DNA of 13,735 nt from Dehalococcoidia bacterium (lineage in GTDB: Bacteria; Chloroflexota; Dehalococcoidia; Bin125). Location: the NCBI GenBank assembly GCA_007571275.1, contig RKRS01000116.1, forward strand, positions 1-13,735, read 5' to 3'. Shown here in pieces: positions 1-8,240 of this stretch. The notes under the pieces were generated by a model, which worked only from the letters and a program-made list of their open reading frames with translations, did no database searches and was not told where the DNA came from. Numbering within the stretch: position 1 is the first letter of the stretch; every line of letters starts with the position of its first letter. The position numbers and the translations under genes are program-made.

Positions 1-149
1 TATTTTGAGACGTTCTGATCATTGACAACCCGGGCCTTGGGTACGTACCAATAGGTGGGACAGGCCCTGTACTCACGCAAGATGCGAGTGAAAGTCCGTC
101 TATGGGGAAACGTCTCAGGTAATCTCACATTTTGCTCCGAGTCACGTCT
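1..149. other. left-edge non-coding stretch, possibly structured RNA
   Basis: No credible coding frame is seen here. The stretch contains a short perfect palindrome (ACAGG-C-CCTGT, 60-70), a hairpin around 72-89 with a 4-bp CGCA/TGCG stem and a 3-nt loop, and the string GTGAAAGTCC at about 89-98. That string resembles the GGGTGAAAGTCCC signature common in domain I of bacterial group II introns, but the bases either side do not form the usual flanking stem and no reverse transcriptase is in view. It could be an intron or retroelement fragment, another structured RNA, or nothing. The window edge prevents a decision. Confidence 0.2.
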
Positions 150-262
150 ACTGCCTGCCGAAGGCAGAGGAGGGTTTTCTCGGCGAAGTCTTCCATCAAA
201 TCCATGATACCGCCTCAGTGAATCCGGAGGGGTAGAACCAGGCGTCGTGGTACCACCGGGCA
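150..262 (-). pseudogene. decayed 3' tail of a luciferase-like monooxygenase gene
   Basis: Just past the helicase stop codon the minus strand reads WFYPSGFTEAV in one frame and then IMDLMEDFAEK in the next. When the frames are joined by a one-base shift, this aligns without gaps to the C-terminal end of the intact LLM at 4037-2847, which has MWQYNGVLSQGQ then ILRSMEEFAEK. After the FAEK motif a second one-base shift turns the expected L-P-D-F-G into LLCLRQ, and the frame then ends. At DNA level positions 169-197 match 2873-2901 at 24 of 29 bases. No LLM sequence lies upstream, because the helicase gene occupies that place. I read this as the leftover end of an LLM gene truncated by recombination. 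A chance match of a short motif is possible but unlikely given the DNA identity. Confidence 0.55.
151..167. other. small hairpin, CTGCC stem
   Basis: The minus strand reads CTGCC-TTC-GGCAG, a 5-bp perfect stem with a 3-nt loop, about 95 bases beyond the helicase stop codon. There is no following T-run on the minus strand, so it is at best a weak terminator or stabilising hairpin for the helicase transcript. Confidence 0.2.
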
Positions 263-2785
263 CTACTCGAGCGGCAGCGGGTCGTCCTCGTCCCACTCGA
301 CGTGCTGGCGCTGGAAACTCAGTTTCGCCTGCTCCCGACGCGGTGGTGTCTTCTTCCAAATGCCACTGGTCTCACACTCATGATCCCAATGGCTCTCGCC
401 CACCGCCGAGAGAATCGCATTGGCAAGCGCGATACCTGACTTCTTGTCGAGCGTCTCGCGCATGCGTGGCGGCACGATGCAATTCGGACAGCCATCATCG
501 CATTTGCACTGATGGGCGATGTCTACACCGCGGGCAAGCACGTCCCGCCAGCGCTCCAGCACCTGTGTGGCAATGCCAATGCCGCCTTCATAACTTTCAG
601 CCACATACACGCCTCGATCACGGCCGTTGGCCTTCGCCTGGGAAACCACATCGTGTTCATCGGCCAAGATCGTGAACAGGGCACCGACCCTGAGCATCTG
701 CTCGACAGCCCGTGTGGCCAGTGAGCCTCCGCCAAATTCCTCGCCAAACTCAATCCAGCAGCTCTCGCCATCCCAGGAAAAGTATGCGTTATCGCTGGGA
801 GTCCAGCTATCAATTACCGCAAGTGTCGATTCATTAAACTCCTCGACCGAGTATATGCGTTCAGTCACTGTGACCTGTCCGTAGAACGCGTCCACTGCGC
901 CATGATCGGTCGTCCAGCGTCGGCCCTGATAGATTTCCTCGTTGCTCAATGAGGCGCCCCTCTTGGCGCGTGTTCGCAGGTGCGGCGAGCCCACGTCCTC
1001 CAATGCGATAACGCCCGGTTTGTTTCGCTTGAGCGTCACCGAATCCACTCGGTAGGCTTCGCCACCATGCAGATAGATTGCGTTGTCATAGGCTTCGCGG
1101 AACCGTTGGTCGGCGGACATTTGACCGATTTCCCTGCCTTTGTAAAGCAGATTGAAGATCGTCCCATGTGAGCCGCGGATGTTGACGCGGCGGTGCGGAC
1201 GATTGTCGTGGCGCCGGCGAAAGTTCGATTGGTGTTGCCTGGCTTCTCGATACAGCACTGGTCCCAACACATCGTGTCCGTCATCGAAATCGGGTGTCTC
1301 ATGCAACACGCACGGCAGATGATGCTCGATCACGACGGCGTTGTTCGGGTTAATCACGAGATCATCGAGTGGGCGATTGAGAAATTCATCGATGTTGGCT
1401 GCGTAGTACTGGTCAAGCGGATTGTTGCGAGGAAAGTACAGCACAAATGCATCAGCATTCCAACGACGGCCGGCGCGGCCGATCTGCTGACGGGCGGACA
1501 TCATGTTGTCCGGGAAACCAGCCATGATCACACCGTCGAGTCCGCCGATGTTGATGCCGAGTTCCAGCGCGTTGGTTGCAAAGACCAACTTAATTTCATC
1601 TGCTTGCATTCCGTCCTGAATCTCGTGACGCATCTCATAACTCAGGCCGCCCCGAAACACCCGGACCGTGCTGTCGGGTATGTCGGCTGTGCCTTGTTCG
1701 CGCCACTCCTCCAGGATGGTCATTGCCGCTCGATGGCACTCCTCAGTGAATTGCCGCGTCGGGCAAAACACGAGGACCGACTTGCCCTGGCGGAGGCAGG
1801 CCAAACCGGCGTCAACTGTTCGGGCGCGCATCTGGTCCCAGTATCCGGCGTCCGGGATATCGAGCTGAGCGGACCAGTAATGCCGTGATGGCCGTAGAGC
1901 GTCGGCGCCATCCACTTCAACGAAATTCAAGCCGGTCAGCGCTTCAGCGTGTTCTTTCGGATTGGCGGCAGTCGCCGAACAGAGAAAGAACTGCGGACTG
2001 CTCCCATAGATCTGCTGCAGGTGGTGCGAGAGTCGACGGAGCACCAAGGCAACGTTCGTGCCGAAGTAGCCGCGATACTCATGGATCTCGTCAACGATCA
2101 CCCAGCGTAGATTCTCATAGAGTTCACGCCACTGCTCCGCCCACGACAAGAAGCTATAGTGCAACATATCGGGGTTGGTCCGCAGCACGTTTGGCGGCGC
2201 ACTCTTGATTTGCTTCCGCGTCGCTCCCTTGTCGGTATCGCCATCATATGACGCGAACGAAATGGGTTGACCAGGAATATGATCAATCAATGCCTTGAGT
2301 TGTTCCTCCTGGTCGCGGGCCAACGCCTTGGTCGGATAGATCATTAAGGCGCGCGCCTCAGGGTCGCGGAGCATGGTATCGAGCATCGGCAGCTGGAATG
2401 CGAGGGTTTTGCCGCTGGCCGGCGGCGACTGCAGCACCACGTTATTCCCACCGAGCGCTGCTTCCACAGCCTCAGCTTGATGTCGGTACAGCTGAGTGAT
2501 ACCACTGTCTCGCAGGGCGGTCATGAGATCAGGATGCAGCTTCGATAACGTGGCCGTGTCGCCAAACACCGGTTCGATCGCCGGCTGGGATCGCTCGGTG
2601 AGCGTATCGTTTTCCTCGATAGCTCCCGAGCTGTGAATTGCCTTGCGCAAGCTCGCTAGCGAATCGTCGGCTGTTTGCACAGGGAATTCAGGCGCGTCAT
2701 CTTCGCTTTGGTGTTCTGATTTGTCTTCTGCGGTCTTCCGCGCCGCTCGGCGCTTTGATTCCCTACTGATTGCTCGTCGTGACAT
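263..2785 (-). CDS. MrfA/YprA-like DEAD/DEAH helicase with DUF1998-type four-Cys C-terminus
   Basis: This is an ATP-dependent superfamily 2 DNA helicase of 840 residues. Visible motifs are Walker A PPASGKT (121-127), motif Ia YPTKALARDQ (150-159), the DEIH box (232-235), SAT (270-272), the second RecA lobe with ATNALELGINIGG (403-415), and the arginine-finger motif QQIGRAGRR (433-441). Near the C-terminus the cysteines C760-x-C762-x3-C766-x2-C769 match the spacing of the metal-binding cluster in Bacillus MrfA (YprA), a nucleotide-excision helicase that works on mitomycin lesions with the exonuclease MrfB. The first 65 or so residues are charged and probably disordered. The start is ATG at 2785, preceded by GGAGTAGGAG. 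It lies 61 nt after the LLM stop on the same strand and may be cotranscribed. No MrfB-like nuclease is in view. A DISARM DrmA role is less likely because no DrmB or DrmC is present. The repair role is inferred from family. Confidence 0.92.
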   Translation of the reverse strand: MSRRAISRESKRRAARKTAEDKSEHQSEDDAPEFPVQTADDSLASLRKAIHSSGAIEENDTLTERSQPAIEPVFGDTATLSKLHPDLMTALRDSGITQLYRHQAEAVEAALGGNNVVLQSPPASGKTLAFQLPMLDTMLRDPEARALMIYPTKALARDQEEQLKALIDHIPGQPISFASYDGDTDKGATRKQIKSAPPNVLRTNPDMLHYSFLSWAEQWRELYENLRWVIVDEIHEYRGYFGTNVALVLRRLSHHLQQIYGSSPQFFLCSATAANPKEHAEALTGLNFVEVDGADALRPSRHYWSAQLDIPDAGYWDQMRARTVDAGLACLRQGKSVLVFCPTRQFTEECHRAAMTILEEWREQGTADIPDSTVRVFRGGLSYEMRHEIQDGMQADEIKLVFATNALELGINIGGLDGVIMAGFPDNMMSARQQIGRAGRRWNADAFVLYFPRNNPLDQYYAANIDEFLNRPLDDLVINPNNAVVIEHHLPCVLHETPDFDDGHDVLGPVLYREARQHQSNFRRRHDNRPHRRVNIRGSHGTIFNLLYKGREIGQMSADQRFREAYDNAIYLHGGEAYRVDSVTLKRNKPGVIALEDVGSPHLRTRAKRGASLSNEEIYQGRRWTTDHGAVDAFYGQVTVTERIYSVEEFNESTLAVIDSWTPSDNAYFSWDGESCWIEFGEEFGGGSLATRAVEQMLRVGALFTILADEHDVVSQAKANGRDRGVYVAESYEGGIGIATQVLERWRDVLARGVDIAHQCKCDDGCPNCIVPPRMRETLDKKSGIALANAILSAVGESHWDHECETSGIWKKTPPRREQAKLSFQRQHVEWDEDDPLPLE

Positions 2786-2846
2786 GCGATCTCCTACTCC
2801 GGGCCTGTTGCCGCCGAATGGCCGAATAATGCTATTGCTGGTTTGT

Positions 2847-4037
2847 TTACCCGCCGAGGCCGCCGAAGTCGGGGAGGACCTTCTCAGCGAATTCTTCCAT
2901 CGACCTCAGGATTTGACCCTGGCTGAGCACACCGTTGTACTGCCACATGAAGATCCAGCTGACCGGCGTCACATCTAACATGTTCTGCACCTGACGCTTG
3001 ACGGAATCGACCGTGCCGGCGAAGAGCAGACCGTTCTCAAGCTGCTCCTCAATGCCCATGATCTCGCCGCCCGGCGGGCGCAGCGCTTCGGCGAATCCGA
3101 AGGGGGCGAACCAGGCGCCGCCCACGAACGCGGCCGAGCGCCGCCAGATCTCGATCGCCTCTTCGTCGGTGTCGGTGATGATCACGTCACGCAGCACGCC
3201 CAAGCCCTCACCCGGCTTGAGGTCGCGCCCGGCCGCCGCCGCTTCCTCTTGGTAGACCGCGTAGAGGCGGTTCTGCAGTTCAGGGTACATCGGCGGCAGG
3301 ATAGCGGTGATGCCCTCGCGGGCGCACCAGCGGATCGTGCGTTCGGACGAGGCGAAGGGCTGGAAGATCGGCGGGTGCGGCTTCTGCAGCGGCTTGGGCA
3401 CGACGCCGATTTGGCGGACGATGTTGTCCTCATCCACGCCACCGCCGTAGAGCCGCGTCGCCTCGATGTCCCAGGGCGTGCCTTCAGGCGGAATCTGCCA
3501 AGCGTCGCCTTTGTACTCGATCAGGTCTTCGGTCCAGCACTTGCGGATGATGTGGAAGTGTTCCTCGAAGGCGGCGCGATTGGCGGCGTCGATGGCGTCG
3601 TGCTGACCTGGTCGTGCGCCGTGCACGCCATGGATCTGCTGAGCCAGAGTATCGACCCAGCGTCGCTGGTAGCCTCGCGCGAAGCCGGCCAGCGCACGTC
3701 CACCCGACATGTGATCGAGCATGGCGATGTCCTCGGCCACACGGATCGGATTGTTGGCCGGCAGCACGACGCCCAGCTGTCCGACGCGGATGCGCTCGGT
3801 CTGCATGGCCAGGTAGAGGTCGAGCATGATCGGGTTGGGCGACAGCTCGAAGCCCTCGATGTGGAAGTGGTGCTCGGTAAAACCGATTGAGTCATAGCCG
3901 AGCGCGTCGCCGGCCTTGGCGAAGGCGGAGAGGTCGGCAAGCATGTCCTGATACAGCTCGGGGCGTTGGCCGGCCATACCGGCCTCGATGTCCTCACGCG
4001 TACCGACGGATGGAAGAAAGAAAAGGCTGACCTGCAT
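2847..4037 (-). CDS. LLM-class flavin-dependent monooxygenase (bacterial luciferase family)
   Basis: This is a 396-residue TIM-barrel enzyme of the bacterial luciferase superfamily. Such enzymes use reduced FMN and oxygen to oxidise small organic molecules, or F420 in some branches. The sequence shows the active-site-type stretch FTEHHF (53-58), the conserved NPIRVAEDIAMLDHMSGGR (96-114) with GFARGYQRR just after (118-126), and the LLM ending ILRSMEEFAEKVLPDF. The length is usual for the luciferase-alpha-like subgroup. The start is ATG at 4037 with GGAG 6 nt upstream. It follows the alpha/beta hydrolase gene by 17 nt, so the two are surely one operon, and hydrolase plus monooxygenase suggests successive steps on one substrate. 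The substrate cannot be read from sequence. The shorter Mer-like LLM pair elsewhere in the window belongs to a different branch. Confidence 0.93.
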   Translation of the reverse strand: MQVSLFFLPSVGTREDIEAGMAGQRPELYQDMLADLSAFAKAGDALGYDSIGFTEHHFHIEGFELSPNPIMLDLYLAMQTERIRVGQLGVVLPANNPIRVAEDIAMLDHMSGGRALAGFARGYQRRWVDTLAQQIHGVHGARPGQHDAIDAANRAAFEEHFHIIRKCWTEDLIEYKGDAWQIPPEGTPWDIEATRLYGGGVDEDNIVRQIGVVPKPLQKPHPPIFQPFASSERTIRWCAREGITAILPPMYPELQNRLYAVYQEEAAAAGRDLKPGEGLGVLRDVIITDTDEEAIEIWRRSAAFVGGAWFAPFGFAEALRPPGGEIMGIEEQLENGLLFAGTVDSVKRQVQNMLDVTPVSWIFMWQYNGVLSQGQILRSMEEFAEKVLPDFGGLGG

Positions 4038-4054
4038 GGGAATCTCCGTGCCTG

Positions 4055-4816
4055 CTAGTCGAGGCTGCTGAGGAATGCGGTAACGGCGTCGTTGAAGTAC
4101 TCGGGGTTATCGATATTGGCGGCGTGGCCAGCATTGGGTACGACGACGTGCGTGTTGTTGGGAATCTTGTTGGCCATGTAGTCGGTACCGGCGAGGAACG
4201 GCTGATCATGCTCGCCGACCAGCACCAGGGTCGGTTTGTCGATGGTGGCAAGCGACTGGATGATGCGATTGTCGAACTGAGCGAGCATGCCGCGAGCGGC
4301 CCTGGCGAGTCCTGCGGCGGAGCGGTGCGTGGAGACGCGGACTTCTTCCGAGCCGCCAAGCGCATCGAGACCGTCGCGTTCGAGCGCTTCGGCCCGAGGG
4401 ATCGCGAAGTTCTGGTTCCAGGCCTCGCGCCCCTTGGGATTGTTGTAGCCCGGCCCGGTGTCAAACAGCATCAGCGCGCGGGTGCGGTCAGGATAGGCGA
4501 CATTGAAGGCGAGCGACATGTAGCCGCCCAGGGACAACCCGCCGATTACAGCGCTGTCGACGCCTTCGGCATCGAGGATGGCGGCGATGTCGTCGACGGT
4601 CTCCGCTTCGTTGTAGCAGGACAGGTCTTCAGGCGAGTCGGTCAGCCCGTGTCCGCGCATGTCCCAGACGATCAGGCGATGATTGGCGGAGAGCAGGTCG
4701 ATCTGCCCGGCCCACATCTGCGATGTGGCGCCGTAGCCGTGCGTGAGAATGACAGCGGGTCCGTCGCCGCTGGCTTCGTAGTGGATGCTGACGCCGTCGC
4801 GTTCGATGTCGGGCAC
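4055..4816 (-). CDS. alpha/beta hydrolase
   Basis: This is a serine hydrolase of the alpha/beta fold, about 253 residues from the GTG at 4816. It shows the oxyanion segment LTHGYG, the strand WDMRGHGLTDSP, the nucleophile elbow GGLSLGGY, the acid-loop region LVGEHDQPF and the late histidine in NAGHAANIDNPE, in the expected order for an esterase, lactonase or C-C hydrolase. A longer frame runs to an ATG at 4921, but that would overlap the divergent peptidase start and add a low-complexity head unlike the family. GTG at 4816 is 7 nt after AGAGG and begins VPDIERDGVSIHYE, a normal start for this family. It is followed after 17 nt by the LLM gene, with which it is probably translated. The substrate is unknown. 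Ring-opening hydrolases and lactonases that act on monooxygenase products are plausible. Confidence 0.9.
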   Translation of the reverse strand: MPDIERDGVSIHYEASGDGPAVILTHGYGATSQMWAGQIDLLSANHRLIVWDMRGHGLTDSPEDLSCYNEAETVDDIAAILDAEGVDSAVIGGLSLGGYMSLAFNVAYPDRTRALMLFDTGPGYNNPKGREAWNQNFAIPRAEALERDGLDALGGSEEVRVSTHRSAAGLARAARGMLAQFDNRIIQSLATIDKPTLVLVGEHDQPFLAGTDYMANKIPNNTHVVVPNAGHAANIDNPEYFNDAVTAFLSSLD

Positions 4817-4823
4817 TTGCAAG

Positions 4824-4829
4824 CCTCTC
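4824..4829 (-). promoter_or_regulatory. ribosome binding site deciding the GTG start of the hydrolase
   Basis: The minus strand reads GAGAGG, 7 nt before GTG at 4816. This favours the short form of the hydrolase over the ATG at 4921, which lies inside the divergent gene. I see no confident -10/-35 pair in the divergent gap 4817-4907. Confidence 0.5.
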
Positions 4830-4907
4830 GTACTGGTTTGGGCTGTCCTGCTGGTTAGGATAAAGGTCGAATTTGCAGCGGCAGACTGAGTGATCGGAGC
4901 AGGTGCG

Positions 4908-6839
4908 ATGAAGACTCCCATTGGGCCCGAGATCGTGTTTGAGCTGGGTGGAGTCGGATCACCGGCGATTTCGCCAGATGGCTCGCTGGTCGCATACGTT
5001 CGTGGTCAGGTTGAGGAAGGCAAGCGGGTCTCCTGGATTGAAGCGGCGCCGTTCGAGGGTGGAGCGTCGAGACGGCTGACATCGGGCCGCTCAGACTCCA
5101 ACCCTGTCTGGTCTCCCGATGGTTCAGCTCTGGCGTTCCTACGCCCGGCGTCGAGCGAGCCCGGCTCGCCCCGACAGGTCTGGTTGCTGCCAACGGATGG
5201 CGGGGAAGCGCAGCGGCTCACGAATCTGCCTCATGCCGTCGCCGACTTCGACTGGTTACCCGATGGTTCGGGCATGATCGCAACGGTTGACATCGATCCG
5301 CATCGCGGCGAGCGAGATGGATCGAAGACGACCGTGGTTCGTGAAACGTATTACCGCGGAGATGTGCTCGGTTACCGCGAGGACGCCTGGTATCAACTGT
5401 TCCGCATCGATGGATCAAGTGGCGACGCTGTGCAGCTGACCATCGGTACGTACAACCATGCGCATCCCGTCGTCTCGCCGGACGGACGCTGGGTCGCTTT
5501 TACTGCTGACCGCAGCGTCGACCGTATGCGCCGCCGACCGTTTGGTTCCGAGCTGTGCGTCATGTCGACGCGCGGCGGTCACGTCGAGCGGCTCACGCGC
5601 GGAGTGATGTCAGCGGGTCGGCCGTGCTGGTCTCCTGACGGCTCAGCGCTGGCTGTTTCGGTCACCGACATGTCGCAGCGACATCAGGCCTATCTGGAAC
5701 GCGTCGAGCGCTACAGCGGGAAACGCACCCGACTCACCGACGACTCAATCAACCCGCAATCGGGCTTCTTTCCAATCGCCCCGCCGCCGAGCATGGTCTG
5801 GACGGACGAGAGCATCACCTTTGCCGCAGACGTGCGAGGTCGATCGGGCGTGTATCGCGTCAAAGCCGACGGTTCCTCACCGCCTGAATCTCTCCGTTCA
5901 GAGGCCGAATTGATCGGTGGCGTTGACATTGCAGCTGACGGCCAGTCCCTGGCGATCGTCTCAACCACGCCTGACGCTCCCGGCGAGATTGTGACGCTCG
6001 GCAAGGACTCGCAGGCGGTGCTGACCAATGCATCAGCCGATTTCGTCGACGCGCATGAGATCGGCGCTGTGGAGTTCTTCACGGTCGAACGCGATGGTTG
6101 GGAGACTCCCTGCGGCCTGATGTTCCCGCCCAACTTCGATCCCGAACAGGTCTATCCACTGGTGATGGAGATCCACGGCGGGCCCAACGGATTCTTCGGC
6201 GAGGGCTTCAATGTGCTGCACCAGGTGATCGCCGGTGCGGGGTATCTGGTCCTGTTCGTCAATCCACGGGGATCGTCAACATATGGAGCGAAGTTCACCG
6301 ACGCGGTGACCGTCGACTGGGGCGGCGAAGACTCGCTGGATTTGCTCCATGCATTGGATCACGTCTGCGAGCGGCCATACGTCGACGCAGGACGGCTGGG
6401 CGTGCATGGCTACTCCTACGGCGGCTACATGACGACCTGGCTGATCGGCCACGTCGACCGCTTCAAGGCGGCCATCGCCGGTGCGCCGGTGGTCAACCTG
6501 TGGTCGATGTGGGGCGTCTCTGACATCGGTCCGTCGTGGGGTTCGTATCAGTGGGGCGACATGCCAGACAACAACTTCGACTGGTACCGCGAACGCTCCC
6601 CGATCACATATGTCGACAACGTCCGCTGTCCGGTGCTGATCATGCATGGTGACGCAGACTGGCGCGTACCCATCTCACAGGGCGAGGAATACTTCGCTGG
6701 GTTGCGGTATCGGGGCAAGCAGGCTGAGCTGGTGCGCTTTCCCGGTTGTTCGCACTTGATGTTCCGCGTCGGCGATCCGTCGCTGGTACGCGAATACTAC
6801 GAGCGCATGATCGCTTGGTTCGACCGCTACGTAAAGTAA
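4908..6839 (+). CDS. S9 family (prolyl oligopeptidase / acylaminoacyl peptidase-like) serine peptidase
   Basis: This is a serine peptidase of about 643 residues from the ATG at 4908. The N-terminal half is a TolB/WD40-like beta-propeller with repeated blade motifs (SPDGSLVAYVRG, WSPDGSALAFLRP, LPDGSGMIA, VSPDGRWVAFTAD, WSPDGSALAVSV). The C-terminal half is the alpha/beta-hydrolase catalytic domain. The nucleophile is Ser503 in GYSYGGYM, the acid Asp584 in HGDADWRVP and the histidine His616 in GCSHLMF, which together make the complete triad of the S9 family. These enzymes cleave short peptides or acyl-amino acids. An upstream in-frame GTG at 4890 exists, but GGAG 8 nt before the ATG supports 4908. 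No signal peptide is visible, so it is likely cytoplasmic. It is transcribed alone, divergent from the hydrolase-LLM operon and converging on the transporter with only 9 nt between stops. Confidence 0.93.
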   Translation: MKTPIGPEIVFELGGVGSPAISPDGSLVAYVRGQVEEGKRVSWIEAAPFEGGASRRLTSGRSDSNPVWSPDGSALAFLRPASSEPGSPRQVWLLPTDGGEAQRLTNLPHAVADFDWLPDGSGMIATVDIDPHRGERDGSKTTVVRETYYRGDVLGYREDAWYQLFRIDGSSGDAVQLTIGTYNHAHPVVSPDGRWVAFTADRSVDRMRRRPFGSELCVMSTRGGHVERLTRGVMSAGRPCWSPDGSALAVSVTDMSQRHQAYLERVERYSGKRTRLTDDSINPQSGFFPIAPPPSMVWTDESITFAADVRGRSGVYRVKADGSSPPESLRSEAELIGGVDIAADGQSLAIVSTTPDAPGEIVTLGKDSQAVLTNASADFVDAHEIGAVEFFTVERDGWETPCGLMFPPNFDPEQVYPLVMEIHGGPNGFFGEGFNVLHQVIAGAGYLVLFVNPRGSSTYGAKFTDAVTVDWGGEDSLDLLHALDHVCERPYVDAGRLGVHGYSYGGYMTTWLIGHVDRFKAAIAGAPVVNLWSMWGVSDIGPSWGSYQWGDMPDNNFDWYRERSPITYVDNVRCPVLIMHGDADWRVPISQGEEYFAGLRYRGKQAELVRFPGCSHLMFRVGDPSLVREYYERMIAWFDRYVK

Positions 6840-6848
6840 CGATCGCCG

Positions 6849-8147
6849 CTACTTCTGCGGTCGCATCACCGCTGCGACCGGGCGGACCGTGCGTCTGATC
6901 AGTTGTTCCGCAGTTGGGAGCTGGACTGTCGGTTGCTTCATCCTCAGATAGGTAATGCCCAGCGCCAGGCTAATCACGATGGATGACAGTCCCATCAGGA
7001 TGAACACATCCTGCTCACCGATGATGTCGGCGAGTTGACCAAATCCCAGTCCAGTGAATGACTGCACGCCAAAGGGCAGAAACGTGAGCGCGGTGATACG
7101 GCCGTGATATTCACGGTCTGATTGCTGGATCACTTCCGCCGTGTTGAGTGTCTGAAACGCGGAGAATCCAGAACCGACCAGGAAGATCACCGGCAGCATG
7201 ACCAGGGCGTTCGGCGTGACACCGAGCAGAGCGACGCCGAGCCCAAACGCGCAGCTCATGACCAGCAACACGCCTCCAGACCAACGAGTGCCCACCACGC
7301 CCGCCACTGAGAGTCCAACGATGAGAGAGCCTACGCCCATCGGCCAGGTCGTGAGCCCGAGATTCCTGGACTCGATGCCGAATACATTCTCGAGGAGGCC
7401 AGGCAGGATGTTCTGGTATGGACCAGCCGTCGCGGAGACGAGCAACAGCGTCGCCAGCAAAACGCGGAGTCGTGGTTGACGCCAGGCATAGCGCAGACCG
7501 AGCAGCAGCTCGCGCGTGACCGATCCGCGCGGCACGTTGCGCGGGCTGCCAGGCGGCATCAGGAAGAGCGAGGCAATTGTGACAGCGAGAATGCCCGCCA
7601 TGATGAAATAGGCGCCGTCAGCGCCGATGAACGGCGCGAAGAGCAACAATGACCCGAGCACCGGCCCAACCGACTGTGGGAACGTCAACCCACTCTGCAG
7701 GAGCGCGACGCCATTGCCCACCAGGCGCGGCGGGACGATATCCGCAACATAGGCGCGGCGCGATGGTCCAGTGAAGGCAAAGCAGGCGCCGAGGAGCAGC
7801 GTGCTGGCAGTCAGCCAGATCACCTCGATACGACCAGTCAGGATGAGAAAACCGATGATGGCGTAGTTGATCGCGATCGCCGTCTGAGCCAAAGCAATCA
7901 AGCGTCGCTTGGGGAATCGGTCGGTCAGCGCGCCGGCGAACGGTCCGATGAAAAACCAGGCGACTCCATTGCCCGCCATGGCCAGCGCCACCGACGAGTT
8001 ATCGCCTCCGAGATCAAACGCGACGATTGGCAATACCGTGAAGTTCATCGAGAACGACATGAACGCCATCACGGTGAGCAACCAGTGGAGTCGGAACAGT
8101 CCGACGCCGAAGGCCTCGAACGTCTGGCCAATGCCTGCGCGGATCAT
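6849..8147 (-). CDS. MFS transporter (MFS_3 / enterobactin-exporter EntS-like)
   Basis: This is a 432-residue integral membrane protein of the major facilitator superfamily. Hydrophobic segments recur through the whole length, consistent with about 12 helices. The cytoplasmic loop 2-3 motif is seen as GALTDRFPKRR, and the loop GPSRRAYVADIVPPRLVGNGV followed by SVGPVLGS is characteristic of the MFS_3 group, which contains exporters of siderophores and drugs. The start is ATG at 8147. An in-frame TGA lies six codons upstream, and the only strong SD-like string (GGTGAGG) is about 17 nt away, so translation initiation looks weak or unusual. The gene is divergent from the nitroreductase, and the small repeat element lies in the gap between them. 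The cargo is unknown. Efflux of a toxic substrate or product of the neighbouring oxidoreductases is an inference only. Confidence 0.92.
   Translation of the reverse strand: MIRAGIGQTFEAFGVGLFRLHWLLTVMAFMSFSMNFTVLPIVAFDLGGDNSSVALAMAGNGVAWFFIGPFAGALTDRFPKRRLIALAQTAIAINYAIIGFLILTGRIEVIWLTASTLLLGACFAFTGPSRRAYVADIVPPRLVGNGVALLQSGLTFPQSVGPVLGSLLLFAPFIGADGAYFIMAGILAVTIASLFLMPPGSPRNVPRGSVTRELLLGLRYAWRQPRLRVLLATLLLVSATAGPYQNILPGLLENVFGIESRNLGLTTWPMGVGSLIVGLSVAGVVGTRWSGGVLLVMSCAFGLGVALLGVTPNALVMLPVIFLVGSGFSAFQTLNTAEVIQQSDREYHGRITALTFLPFGVQSFTGLGFGQLADIIGEQDVFILMGLSSIVISLALGITYLRMKQPTVQLPTAEQLIRRTVRPVAAVMRPQK
6858..6880. terminator. hairpin in the convergent gene junction
   Basis: CGGTCGCA and TGCGACCG form a perfect 8-bp stem with a 7-nt loop. 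It lies 18-41 nt beyond the peptidase stop, inside the last codons of the transporter on the other strand. No T-run follows on either strand, so it is not a classical intrinsic terminator. It could still slow or stabilise converging transcripts. Confidence 0.3.
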
Positions 8148-8169
8148 GTTGATGATCGTACGACCTCAC

Positions 8170-8240
8170 CTGTAAACCTCCGCCATTCCTACCTGCCGCT
8201 ACCCTTCCCACCTTCCTCCGTCATTCCTGCTACCTCCTCC
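8170..8240. repeat. degenerate 20-21 nt iterations leading into repeat element copy 1
   Basis: A pyrimidine-rich tract holds partial copies of the left end of the adjoining element: CTCCGCCATTCCTACC near 8179, and a clear GTCATTCCTGC at 8220-8230 followed by a spacer ending CTCC. The full left end begins 21 nt later at 8241. The same arrangement occurs before the second element. Confidence 0.6.

Noticed and set aside
1193..1888. 231-codon plus-strand open frame
   Set aside because: It lies wholly antisense to the helicase core motifs, has no family resemblance, and is explained by the codon bias of the opposite strand.
263..2785. DISARM-type defence locus (DrmA has a related helicase with DUF1998)
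   Set aside because: There is no DrmB, DrmC or methylase gene nearby, the protein is shorter than usual for DrmA, and the neighbours are metabolic. MrfA-like is the better fit.
4124..4858. 244-codon plus-strand open frame
   Set aside because: It is antisense to the alpha/beta hydrolase, which has a full catalytic motif set and its own SD.
4055..4921. Long form of the alpha/beta hydrolase starting at ATG 4921
   Set aside because: It would overlap the divergent peptidase start and add 35 residues not typical of the family. GTG at 4816 has an SD and a normal N-terminus.
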